Positions 48,320-59,150 of a stretch of DNA of 64,000 nucleotides are shown piece by piece. This stretch comes from Acestrorhynchus altus (lineage: Eukaryota > Chordata > Actinopteri > Characiformes > Acestrorhynchidae), in NCBI GenBank assembly GCA_034509495.1, contig CM067507.1, positions 33,000,805 through 33,064,804 of the forward strand. The letters run 5' to 3'. The position numbers and the translations under genes are program-made. How positions within the stretch are numbered: the first letter of the stretch is position 1; every line of letters begins with the position of its first letter. The notes beneath the pieces were generated by a model. It was given only the letters and a program-made list of their open reading frames with translations, did not search any database and was not told the origin of the DNA.

Positions 48320-48690
48320 TGTTTTATGTTTGTGGACACCCTATTTTAAGCTGCACACATTGCTGACACAGATGTGCAAATGCACGCCCAGCTTCTCTCG
48401 TCACTGTAGAGGAGTATTGCCAACAGAATAGGACTTACTGGAACAGATAATCAACTTTTTGCCAGGGCTACAGGGGTAAAAAGGCTGGAATGATGGTGCT
48501 CCACCCAATACTTGAGAATGGGATGAGGGTAGGGGTGTGGTGGAGTGGTGATTAGCCAACACCCTGATCTCACTTGTTGCAGAATGCAATCAAATCCTCA
48601 CAGCAATGGTATAAAATCTAGTACAAAGTGCTCACGGGACAGTAGAATATTGTAATACCCTTGAATTTGGAAGAAACGATGAATGTGGTG
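48320..48690 (+). mobile_element. Family A, copy 8
   Basis: Terminus GTTTTATGTTTGTGGACACC, then GCTGACACAGATGTGCAAAT, CAATCAAATCCTCACAGCAA and AATACCCTTGAATTTGGAAG. The right terminus is lost. It lies between the two copies of the local duplication. Confidence 0.8.
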
Positions 48691-49423
48691 AATAAACAGT
48701 GAGTTTGTTTGTGGTGGAGAAGTTCTTAGATGTAGTCACTGTTATTTATTCTCAGAATACTGGCGGGTTTATGTCACTGTGATGACCCACAGTAGCTACA
48801 CAGCACAGCTTTACCTTGTATAACCTAGAACTGTAACAAGAGTCAATATTAAAAACAAGTTTTCCTACTGAATAGTGTTGCTTTAACCACTTCAAAGACT
48901 CACCGAATAGCTGCACTAGAACCTTGCTTCAGCTACTATTAGATTTTAGCCCTCTTGGACCTTGCATGTATGTTCTCCCGAAGTGAGCATTTAGTCTTGG
49001 AATGCTTAAGCTACTGTGCTGAGTGTATGTTCATTTTTGGGATCTAACAGTTTATTGTTTCCTTGTGTTGAAAATAAAGATACATTTCCGGCAGATCACG
49101 AATATTGCCTGGTCTGGGCTTCCACAGCTATAACAAGCTCCAAACCTTATAAATGCACCCATCTCCTCTCATGTCCAATGACATGAACATGGGGGACCCT
49201 TGTGGGCTTGTCAGGGGATGCCCCTGCTGAAGATACCATGATAAAGACATGATAAAGCCATTCTATGGCTGAATAACCTGAATGAGACTGATTAATCTCT
49301 TTTACTGTGATTAAATAAGTCCCATGAAGTTTAAGAGGTTAAAAGTTCAGTTCAATTTCTGTAATAAATGAATGAAGTAACAGAAAATCTTTAAAATAAT
49401 ATTCAGGCACATAAGGCACTTTA
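48691..49423. other. Unassigned DNA
   Basis: Nothing is recognised. Confidence 0.5.
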
Positions 49424-49896
49424 TTTGTGCACCATGCCCATATTATTTCACCCTATTGTAATTTTGGGTTGAACAGCACATTCCTTCCCTCATTACTGGT
49501 GAAAAGTGCTGTAGAGGCTTGGACCCGGATTTCAGTAAAGCTGCTTTGTGACAACGCCTATTGTTATAAAAAGCACTATATAAATAAACTTTGATTGATC
49601 GATTGATAGCCCGGTGGCTGTAGGGGAATTGGAGTGTGAATTGGTAATGCCAGTCTAGTTGTGTAAGAACACGTGCGAGTGTTGTTGTTACAGTTGAGGC
49701 GAATGAGAATGAAAGGAAACTACACTGCAGCTAAAAGGATCTAGTAGAGGCCTGTTGATCAGCTTGGCTTGAGAAATGGAGATTGAAGACTTTGCAGCTG
49801 AAAGTTGATGAGTGACATTTGCCTCCACCTTAATTACACCTCGGTACACGTGTGCACTCCCAACATTATGACTGCCGATGCTTGCATAATGTAACT
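49424..49896. repeat. Local duplication, copy 2 (with insertion)
   Basis: Aligns with 47855-48230 on both sides of a 95-base insertion at 49513-49607. Copy 1 reads GCTGCAGCCCGACAG across the insertion point. Confidence 0.75.
49513..49607 (+). mobile_element. Retroposon 3' tail insertion
   Basis: GTAAAGCTGCTTTGTGACAA, AAAAGCACTATATAAATAAA and a terminal TTGATTGATCGATTGAT run are the 3' end of a fish LINE or SINE. The empty site in the sister copy shows it is an insertion, strongly 5'-truncated. Confidence 0.7.
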
Positions 49897-50039
49897 GAGG
49901 TGAATTCCCTAGTCTACTTTGTCTTTGTAAATATTAATGACCACAATTTTACTATTATTTATTTTATTTATTTGTTTATTTATTTAGCTTATAAAGACTA
50001 AAAACAATTTATATCTCGGAAAACACTTTGCACCTCAGA
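49897..50039. other. Unassigned AT-rich DNA
   Basis: Short TTTA/TTTG run at 49950-49986. Confidence 0.5.
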
Positions 50040-50201
50040 AATTGATCATTCAAAGTTGTTTTAAGCTGAAAATGCAATAATTGAGATTATTTTATTATTA
50101 ATTAATTAATTATTTTCAATGATAGATTGACAAGGATACTTAATAAAAGGTTCTTCAAAATATTTGACAGTAGTCTGATTAAATAACAAAAACAACCCCA
50201 A

Positions 50202-50221
50202 TTATATATATATATATATAT
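50202..50221. repeat. (AT)n short run
   Basis: About 20 bases of AT at the 3' end of the minus-strand SINE. Confidence 0.9.
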
Positions 50222-50455
50222 TACCGGGAAGCCTTCACGCTTGGAGGAGAATGCCGGATCCCCGGTTCTGACACAATGGTCAGCAGACGCCTGCGCCAAC
50301 TAGCAGCACACTTATGTGATGTGAGAAGAGCTCCATCTACCCACCCCCTGAGGGAGAGCAAGCGAATTTCTTTCCCTCAGGACCCCGGCTGCTGATGGTG
50401 AGCAGCACGAACCTGGATTTGAACCTGCCTTAGCCTGCTACGCCACACAGGGCCC
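50222..50455 (-). repeat. tRNA-derived SINE with compressed head
   Basis: On the minus strand a consensus A box (TGGCGTAGCAGG, 50434-50445) and a perfect B box (GGTTCAAATCC, 50415-50425) give the RNA polymerase III promoter. The body follows: GCAGCCGGGGTCCTGAGGG, TGCTCTCCCTCAGGGG, GGAGCTCTTCTCACATCAC. Only eight bases separate the boxes, where about 30 are usual, so the anticodon-stem part has been deleted. Confidence 0.75.
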
Positions 50456-50745
50456 GCTATATTTGGATTTTATATACGTATCAATATTATTCTTTTTCAG
50501 GACTTTAATTCTGAAATTTTGATACTGTGTGAGCAACCAAAGAGAGCAAACAGCCCCATCTTTTTTAATTTCCTCTATAACCAGTTATCTGGATCAGTGA
50601 CACCAGCCCCTGTACACAGGTTGAGCACGTACACACGGACAGAGCAGTAAACATGCACTGGAAGACTGTTTGCTATTTAATCTGGGATTTAATTCACTTT
50701 TGGATCCAACAATTGGATTTTAGCTGTTTTCTGAGCTGGATTACT

Positions 50746-51750
50746 CACTAATAATTCATTACACATGCATCCACCAGTGTCCCATGTTCCTAATCATGAG
50801 ATATGAAGCCTAGAAAATGTAATGGAACTGCCATTGCAATGTGCAGAAGAGTCAATAGGTTTTTAATCTATTTCTGGTGAAATATTTATTAAACCCAGTT
50901 CAACTGCTTAGTCCATGCATAGGTGCCTATAGTTTCTGAAATGTATACCATTCCATCATTCTGTGATAGAATCTGAGTCAAAAATAAAGTAGAATAATCT
51001 TGGAAGGATAAGCATAATGGTACTTAATCTTGAATTAACAGCTATAAGCAAAACAGGCCAAAATAAAGCAATTTAACATTTAGTTACACTGTCTGTATGA
51101 AGGTTAATAAGGTGGATATTCATTATTTGTAACTGTTTTTGGTCAAGTAAACGTCCTACCATACGTTTCAACCAAGATCAGCTTTTATTTTTAAGTGCTT
51201 GCTGGTTTAAAGTGAGAAATAAACACTGCTGACCTTTACCTTTGTCTTAATGTTTGGTTTAATCTATTGTTGACACCAGTACCGTAATTAAGTGCCAGTA
51301 TCTGTGCAATAAATTCAAAGTCATCCCCTAAGAATCAAAAGGTTCTAACAATTTTCTCTATGACAATGTCTTACTATTATATACGGTGTATTTTAAGCTG
51401 TATGCATTCGGAACTCTTTATCTGGAAAACAGAAAGGTCCTATCTCTATACTCATGCTCTAGCTAGGGCTAAGGACTTTAAGGCTCAGTATCTCAAAACT
51501 GCTCAGGATGCAGAAAAAGCCTTATAATTCCAAGGGCACGAAGCCTTTTCTAAAACTTCACTAATCTCCTTTGTCATTGTGGTGGAAATGACAGCAGTAT
51601 TGCATTGTGAACATTTTAATTCAGGTCAAGCATTTTGAGTTCTCTTATCTCACATTTTTTCCCACTTCTGCATCTCAATATGAGCAACAATAAATATTAA
51701 GGCTGAAAACATTAGTTGAGTTAACTTCGAAGTTGGAAACTCTGATTGTC
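50746..51750. other. Unassigned DNA
   Basis: About 1 kb with no recognised feature. Confidence 0.5.
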
Positions 51751-52203
51751 TGTCATGTATCAGTCCTATTACTGATCTGTCTTCCTATCTTGTCTTTGTT
51801 TTGTCTTTCTCCCATGTGCTTCTGAGCACACATGTTCTGTTTTGGTCCTGTCTCCACCCTTGCTCCTCCCATTCCCACCTGTGTCTCTTTTGTAACCCTG
51901 TCCCTTCATTAACCTGTTCCAGGTGTGTCTAATGTTGACCTTGCATTTAAGACCCTTAGTTTCAGTCAGTCTTTGTCTCAGTCCTTTTGTTTCAGTAGTG
52001 ATCCTGTCATTTCGTTTGTTTGTAAGTCTGTTTCAATGCGGCTCTTTTGCTTTTCTAGGTTTAGTGTTGGTGTGTGTTGTGTTAGTTTCATTATCAGTTT
52101 CTGTCTGTATCCATGGATTGTTTTCTTTAGTTTATTAAATCCTAAAGCCCAGCACGTACATCCACCTCCCTTGTCATCGTCTGCATGGCATCCACTCATT
52201 ACA
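51751..52203 (+). mobile_element. Solo LTR, copy 3
   Basis: Starts TGTCATGTATCAGTCC and ends ACTCATTACA. CTTGCTCCTCCCATTCCCA, TTTGTAACCCTGTCCC, GCATTTAAGACCCTTAG and TAGTTTATTAAATCCTAAA align in order with copy 1. Flanking duplication is imperfect (TTGTC left, ATGTC right). Confidence 0.65.
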
Positions 52204-52366
52204 ATGTCCTTTATTATTATTTTTTTTTTATTTTGTATCCTTTCTCAGGAATGTTCTTCTGAAATCTGAACATTGTGTGAGTAAAGAAAGTGAGTAAACA
52301 GCCCTTTCCTTCACATTTTCCTCTAGAACCCAACATCTGTAACAGTGATATCACCATCCCCATTTT
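52204..52366 (+). repeat. Family C, copy 6 (fragment)
   Basis: TCTGAACATTGTGTGAGTAA, GTAAACAGCCCTTTCC and ATTTTCCTCTAGAACCC match the middle of copy 5. Confidence 0.6.
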
Positions 52367-52465
52367 CATCCATCCATTTATTTTCTATTCCGCTTATTGC
52401 CCAGCCGGCAACTCTGAGCGCAAGGGCAGGGAACAACCGTAGACAGGGCGCTAGTCCATGGTAGG

Positions 52466-52499
<34 letters not shown>

Positions 52500-52575
52500 T
52501 AGAGTCACCAATTGACCTACCGCGCATGTCTTTGGACCGGAGTACCCAGAGGAATTTCACTGAAACATGCAAGTT
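52367..52575 (-). repeat. SINE, body and tail
   Basis: Plus-strand text CATCCATTTATTTTCTATTC, ACAGGGCGCTAGTCCATGG, CATGTCTTTGGACCGGAGTA is the complement of the SINE type at 39720. A CA run at 52470-52498 has grown inside it. The tRNA head is absent. Confidence 0.7.
52470..52498. repeat. (CA)n microsatellite
   Basis: About 28 bases inside the SINE body. Confidence 0.95.
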
Positions 52576-52606
52576 GTTTTTGTTTGTTTGTTTGTTTGTT
52601 TGTTTT
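52576..52606. repeat. (TTTG)n microsatellite
   Basis: About seven TTTG units. Confidence 0.93.
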
Positions 52607-53007
52607 AAAGGTAATCTATAAATTCACTTCATAGAGGTGACGTAGACATATGATCATGCACAGAATAAAAATGTTGAAAATTCAAATTATTCTAAAAATG
52701 TCCCTCAAGGACACAGAAAGTGCAGATAGCTGAAGAATCACTCGTGAATGTAGTACAATCCGTATTGCTCATCCTTATCTGTTCCACATTCTTCTCTCGA
52801 AGCAGTAAACTCGAAAGCTGCTTAATGACGTTGGCGTCTGATCTTTAGTACAGTTTCCTTTGACCATATAAAGCTGGAGGACGTGGTACAGATAACATCC
52901 TGCGAGCGTGCTGCTCATACAACACATTCCACCTATCTCTCATCTCCTGTGTCCCAGATTTGGCTCTGTTGCTATGGTTACACAACGTACACTCTTGAAG
53001 GTACGGC
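52607..53007. other. Unassigned DNA
   Basis: Nothing is recognised. Confidence 0.5.
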
Positions 53008-53043
53008 GTGCGCGCGCGCGCGTGCGTGTGTGTGTGTGTGTGT
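53008..53043. repeat. (CG)n(TG)n alternating repeat
   Basis: Continuous alternating purine-pyrimidine from GCGCGCGCGCG into TGTGTG, the classic composition for left-handed DNA. Confidence 0.95.
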
Positions 53044-53492
53044 CATGTCTGTGGCATGGTCTCATGGGTTTCAACTTAAAACACTGTTGGCTTGCCATGA
53101 CACTGCAGGGGCTTCTTCAGAATCCCTTGCTTTCAATCCGGATCCAATTAAGCGACTGGACGGGACCTGCAGGTCAGCAAAGGGAGAAAAGTGTGTAACA
53201 GAGTGGACAACTCACTGCTACACTGAGACAATGGGGTCCATAAATAAAACAGGTGACAGCATGCTGTAATATCATGGAGCTCCTGTGGGAATGAATGCGC
53301 TGATCGAGTGAATGGAAGTGCTTCTCTCCGTCAGTCTTCTGGAGCTTTAATGGGTTTATCTCTCCATTCAAAATAAGAACAATAAAGCCGAGTATATAAA
53401 ACAGGAGTCTGCTGCATATTTCATAATCTCATAATAAGTCTCTTTCTCTTCTCTTTCTGTCTCTATCTATCTAGCTAAACCTCTTGTTATAC

Positions 53493-53494
<2 letters not shown>
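53044..53494. other. Unassigned DNA
   Basis: Unique, no supported gene. Confidence 0.5.

Positions 53495-53543
<49 letters not shown>
53495..53543. repeat. (GT)n microsatellite
   Basis: About 48 bases of GT. Confidence 0.97.
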
Positions 53544-53546
<3 letters not shown>

Positions 53547-53565
53547 CACACTCCCTCTATTTTAT

Positions 53566-53822
53566 TACTGCTGTGTCTGATCCACTCACACCACAACACA
53601 CACTAACACACCACCACCATGTCAGTGTGACTGCAGCGCTGAGAATGACCCACCACCAACATAATAGGCTGCTCTGTGGTGGTCCTGTGGGGTCCTGACC
53701 ATTGAAGATCAGGGTGAAAGGAGGAGAATGAAGTCTGCAGACAAACAGATGTTCCTATATGCTGAGTGGAGTTTACTAAATTGAAGTGTAAACGTGTGAA
53801 GTGTAGAAACAAGAAGGTGTTT
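53566..53822 (+). mobile_element. Family B, copy 3 (one arm)
   Basis: TGCTGTGTCTGATCCACTC, ACCACCATGTCAGTGTGACT, GTGGTCCTGTGGGGTCCTGA and GATCAGGGTGAAAGGAGG, then GTGTAGAAACAAGAAGGTG. It corresponds to the right arm of copy 4. Confidence 0.75.
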
Positions 53823-54291
53823 TGGCCCTGTGGGAGTCCTGCTGGAAAAGGAAATCAGCATCTTCATAAAGCTTGCCAGCATATAGAAGCATGAAGTGCT
53901 TTTTCTCCTTATTCTGGTGCTTCAGGTGCTTCTGCTGCAGTTGGAGCCCCTTTCCTGGATACGTCAGAGCTCAGCACACTCCTCTCAAGGCTGTGGTTGT
54001 GCACCTTTTCCCATCCCCTTCCAGTCAACTTTGCATAAATATGTTCTTCTGTGGCTTTTTATGGACAACTTACCAGTGAAAATATGACTAGGTTTGATAT
54101 AAAATGATGAGGTGAGCCAATACCATGTTTAATAAACCAATTATTAAAGGATAACAAAAGTAAGAACTGAAGGAAAGTCAAATAAATTGCTCTCCTGATG
54201 GACGAATGGTGAAAGTGTCAGTTTGTCTTATACTCCACCAGTGGTCTTCGATCCTCTTTAAGAGCTAAATGTGAGTGGTCCTAAAGTTTTG

Positions 54292-54298
<7 letters not shown>
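53823..54298. other. Unassigned DNA
   Basis: Nothing is recognised. Confidence 0.5.

Positions 54299-54362
<64 letters not shown>
54299..54362. repeat. (CT)n microsatellite
   Basis: About 60 bases of CT. Confidence 0.97.
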
Positions 54363-54363
<1 letters not shown>

Positions 54364-55934
54364 CACTCAACAGCACGTTCCAGCACATTCTGAAGGAGGC
54401 TCTGAGTTACGTCTTGTGAAGGCCAGGCCCTCTATTGAGTAACGTATTACACAGTGCACTGTACTTATCCACCTGTGCAGGTCGGTGTGGAATGCTTCTC
54501 TGCCACTTATTACAGGTTCTGTGCCATTGCACAAGCTCAGATTTTATCTCAGGTTTAGCTTGAGTAAATACCATTCATCTCGATAAGGAACAATGCCGTA
54601 AATAGGCGGAGGCTGCGTTGCACAACAGCCAGCCAATTCTATACAATCCACCGAACGACCCCCACAGTAAAAACATCTTTTTCACGTTTTATATGAGCAC
54701 AGATAAAGGCTTGTAGGTATAATATCTCTGATATTCAAGGCTTTTTATTTGATCCTCTTTTATCCATGCTGCTGAATGCGGAGGTGGCCATAAGCTCTTA
54801 ACTGGGCTTTGGAACACTTAGACAGGTAGACCATGTTTCTCCTGGATTTTAAAGGCAAACCATCACCTCCCTTTGAGAATACCTCAAAGACCAAATAATA
54901 CTTTAAGTGGAGGATTATACTGGTCTTAGCTGAAAGTGTAAATCTCTGACCTCACAACTGGAGATGGTACCAGTCCAATCCCCAGTAATGGTACTGAGCC
55001 GATACTAGATAAAAACGTAAGGCAACATAAAGTAGCTTATATAATAACAGCAGCAGCTACATACAGTATACAAAACCCCAATTCTTTAAGAGGTTTAATT
55101 ACTGAGGGCCTTTTCACCAGTGTGGAATGGGTTCTGTTACAGTTCTCAAATCGAACTTGAGCCATTCAAGGCATTTCCGACAAAAATAGGTTCCAGAACA
55201 TGAGTTCATTCGCAGCAGGAACCAAAGATTAGCAGGTTTTTCTATTGTTTTCTACTGTCTGGTTGTAGAGGAGGAAGGAGCAATGGCATACCATTTGTCT
55301 TGCACGTTGTAGTCGTCTATGTCTTTATAGTGTCAAAATTTGATCCATGTTTGATCCATGTTTGCTGTTTGGAGAAAACCATATGTAACAGCTCTATACG
55401 TCTATACGCTCTGACGTCTTCTCACTTCTGTTTACTGACACCTGGAAATGCCCTCTGTTGATGTATTTTGTGACACATCCTTGGTTTCACTAAAACTGGT
55501 GTAAACGTGGACTGGTTCTAATAAGCCTGAATGGAACCGGTTGGTGGAAAAGGACCCAGAGGTTTGATAGGACCCAGAGGTTGCCATGACTACAATACAA
55601 TACATTAAAATATAGACATTTTTACTTTTCAAAAGCACCAGTGAACCCACATGTGTCTTCTGAGTTTAAACTGGCATTTTTTTTTTTAAATGACTGCTTC
55701 TGGCAGGTCAAAGGCCACAGTAAGAAGGAAAGGTCTACCAGCAATGGCAACAATCTCTTCAGAAATTGAAGAAATCTGAGGAAATTCTCATCAGAATTGT
55801 GATCAAAAGACAATGTGAGCAAAAGTCTCTGGCGTGTCAGTGTGCTCCATGCGTTTACAGTCTGCAGTCTACAGTACAAGACTTACCCCAACCACTGCAG
55901 TCTCATCGTTGTGTGATGCATTATCTGACAGTTA
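54363..55934. other. Unassigned DNA
   Basis: About 1.6 kb with no supported gene or named repeat; a short tandem TTTGATCCATG pair lies at 55340-55360. Confidence 0.5.
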
Positions 55935-56420
55935 AGACTCATTTTTCACTGAATCAAATCCCAGTTTAAAAGCCAAAGGAGCTTCCAGTGCATGTTTACT
56001 GCTCTGCCTGTGTCCAAACTGCATATAGACTCTGACTGATCAGCGAGAGGGGGTGGGGCTACTGACATTACGAATGAAAAAGAAGGGACAGTTGCTCACA
56101 CAGTGTTAACATTTCAAAATAAAAGTCCTGAGTAATAATAATAATGAAAGATGGATTTTCTTTTGGGAATTCTGTCAACTTATTATTATAAATATTTTTG
56201 CCAATCATTGTAATAATACATCAAAAGCTTTTTCAGCTCAAAATTACTCTGGAGGATCTATTTTCAACAGGATTTCTGAGAATAAAGTGTTGTTTAGTTC
56301 TCATAAATATTCAAATACTTAAATTCAAATTCAATTAAGCCAAATTTAAGTAGCCTAGGATCTCCTGAAGATAACAACATCTGGTATGTGTGACCGTCTC
56401 CTAGAAATACTTTTCACATG
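55935..56420 (-). repeat. Family C, copy 7
   Basis: Complement order: AAATCCCAGTTTAAAAGCC, CCAGTGCATGTTTACTGCTC, AGACTCTGACTGATCAGCG, TTTCAGCTCAAAATTACTCT, CAACAGGATTTCTGAGAATA, GGATCTCCTGAAGATAAC. It gives the longest uninterrupted view of the family, nearly 500 bases. Confidence 0.7.
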
Positions 56421-56512
56421 TTTTGGTGAATTAAGGTATGTCAAACTTTCATTTCTATTTTCATTCACAAGCTCTCAGATATCAGGTACTGCATGTATGA
56501 CCTTGTTATGTA

Positions 56513-56514
56513 AA

Positions 56515-56570
<56 letters not shown>
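56513..56570. repeat. (AG)n microsatellite
   Basis: About 58 bases of AG with two AAAG interruptions. Confidence 0.96.
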
Positions 56571-56571
<1 letters not shown>

Positions 56572-57875
56572 TCTGCTTCCATTTCCATCTACCTCCAACT
56601 TCCATTTACCACCACAGTGAATAATGCTGAATGAGTGCATTTCAAAGAACAAAGCATTTCAAACCCCTCTGACTGATGTAATGATTGAAAGACTGACAAA
56701 ACTCTCCTTTAACATGAGACGGTATTCGATAGGTCAAATCTGTATAGGTCATGTTGTTGATTATGCATTTCTTCCTATAGAGTTTCACACCGTTTCACAT
56801 TAACCCGTTCATACCCAGCAGCCAGATATAGTGAGATAAGGACTAACCTGATCTTATTGTTCTTAGCATCCCTTATTAATTCATGAATATTATTATTGGC
56901 ACTTCAAACCATGTGTGGTAGGGCAGGCTGAGGCCTGCATCTCTGATACAGGTTTTTGATACTGAGGAATGTTTCAGTGACGCAATCTATAATTGTTGAT
57001 GTTGAGTCATATTTATGGCTTTGAAATGGTACCATCAGTGGTCCCTTCAACCTTTAAAAGGGGACTTCTTCAGGAATGCTTGAAGATAATTGTTATATAA
57101 AACCACAACACCTGAAAGAACTGTTTGGATGCTTAGATACCTCTCTCTCTGGATAGTTGGAACCACTGACACTTTATATGTGTATATGACTGGAACTCAT
57201 TCACATGATGAAAATAACCAAATTATTAAAATGAGATAAATACATTTGGTTGATGTTTATTTTGTCCGTGTAAAACAGAAAAGTGAGGATGGAAAAGATA
57301 CTCTTGAGTACTGAGTTACAGACACAGGAGAACTGAATTTTTACGACTTGAGGTGCACACTGATAGTACTCTCAGATGTACACTATATCTTAAGTGCTTT
57401 TATTTTGGAAACATAATTGTACCTTCTGTTTTGCATTGCCTCCATATGCCTTGTCTAAACAACAGGCTTTTTATTTTATTTATCTGTAATATGCACCTTT
57501 CCGCAATGTACCATTAAACCTCATTAAAGGCACATAATTGGACATTAAGACCACTGCTGTATGTTTGATGGTCCCTGAGGGACAAATACATACCTGTATT
57601 TTATCCTTATTTCAACAATTTATACAGTAATAGAATATAGGCAGAATGAGTTTCATCCAACTAAATGATGCATACCTTATTAAATCATAGTTTGACTCTA
57701 ACATTTCAAAGTGCAGTTCAGTTAGCACTTTCAGATTAATGGATCACACTGCACTAATGTGGGTCCTTCCTTTTTCCCCATATGTGTGTATATAGGTCAA
57801 GTTTAAGTGCATATTTCCCTGATATAACATAAGAGCAGAGCTTGAAAGCCTAACATTCAGAATCTTGCTACTATA
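56571..57875. other. Unassigned DNA
   Basis: Nothing is recognised. Confidence 0.5.
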
Positions 57876-57880
57876 TAATA

Positions 57881-57925
<45 letters not shown>

Positions 57926-57939
57926 GTGATGATGATGAC

Positions 57940-57979
<40 letters not shown>

Positions 57980-58048
57980 GCAATACCACTACCACTACTC
58001 ACTACTACTACTACTAATATCACTACTACTACTACCACTAGCAATTAC

Positions 58049-58086
<38 letters not shown>

Positions 58087-58122
58087 GTAACAATAACAAT
58101 ACTACTACCACTACCAGTCAAT

Positions 58123-58158
<36 letters not shown>

Positions 58159-58268
58159 CAATAATAATAATAAGGATGATACACACACACAATAACAATA
58201 CTACTACTACTACTACTACTACCACTACTAATAATAATAATACACACACACACACACACACACACACA
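57876..58268. repeat. Compound microsatellite (AAT, ACT/ACC, CA, GAT)
   Basis: About 390 bases of alternating blocks: AAT runs, a GATGATGATG patch, CTACTACTAC and CCACTACC runs, and three CA runs, in mixed order. The long minus-strand frame across it is leucine/serine low complexity. Confidence 0.97.
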
Positions 58269-58796
58269 AGCATGCAACATTGGTGTCATTTTGCTCAAAT
58301 CGCACATGTAATATTTTTCTAATGATATCAAAATACCAGCTGGACCTTCTTTGGGTGATCAAGCTTCCTGCCAAATCATAAATGTGTACATGGTTGGTAA
58401 CCAGCTATTCTGAACGGCCTGTGTGTTTGTAGTACCTTACTGATCTGTCGAGGGAATAGTCCTACTTCTGGTCACCCTGTGACCTTGACCAGCAAGAAGC
58501 ACATAAGAAGATGGATGGAAGGCCCTACTCTACCAAATGTGTGAACATGAACTGTGTGTGAACCTGATCAGCCAATCAGCAGCTGGGGAGGTTTTCAAGT
58601 GAGGAGAAAACATAGAGAGGAACAAACTAAAAGGGGCCGGCATTAGAAGAACGAGCAGGGATATGATGGCCGTGTGCTGATATTCCCTTTGAACGGATTT
58701 AGGAGAAGTTGAAGGATACTTGGTTTCAAGCTTCTGTGAAGAAGTACAGGTTTAGTGTTCTTGCACTGCCCAAACTTGGGGATTTAGATGACACAG
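58269..58796. other. Unassigned DNA
   Basis: Nothing is recognised. Confidence 0.5.
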
Positions 58797-59150
58797 CCTG
58801 CTTCTTGCTTTGATGTACTTTACATACTGCTGTGAATGAACTGTTTCCTGTCACAGTGCTTATGGTAATGGTTATGATTATTGCAGTGAGTGTGTATTTT
58901 GCTTACCCAGCACATTATAATTTCATGGGACTCACAGCCTTGTGTGTTATTGCCCTATTTGATGCATTAGATCACCTGCTGCATACAGTGCTCCCTCCAA
59001 ACCTGCTGCTTTGATTGGCCACTATCTGCTTCTTGCTCCAGTGTGTGCACTTTGCATAATGTTATGTATGAATTATCTCCCATTGAAGTAATTGCAGTGA
59101 TTATTATAATTATTCCATGCTCATTATCACTTCTTACCCAGTACATTATT
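58797..59150. repeat. Weak local tandem duplication, about 225-base period
   Basis: CTGCTTCTTGCT, the TGTACTTTACATA / TGCACTTTGCATA pair, ATTGCAGTGA and CTTACCCAGCACATTAT / CTTACCCAGTACATTAT recur in the same order in 58799-58920 and 59026-59150. Confidence 0.5.

Larger units (their letters stand above)
50040..50745 (+). repeat. Family C, copy 5, split by a SINE
   Basis: Left part: TTAAGCTGAAAATGCAATAA and GATAGATTGACAAGGATAC. Right part from about 50456: GACTTTAATTCTGAAATTTTG, GTTGAGCACGTACACACGG, AGAGCAGTAAACATGCACTG, GGGATTTAATTCAC. The SINE and an AT run separate them. Confidence 0.7.
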
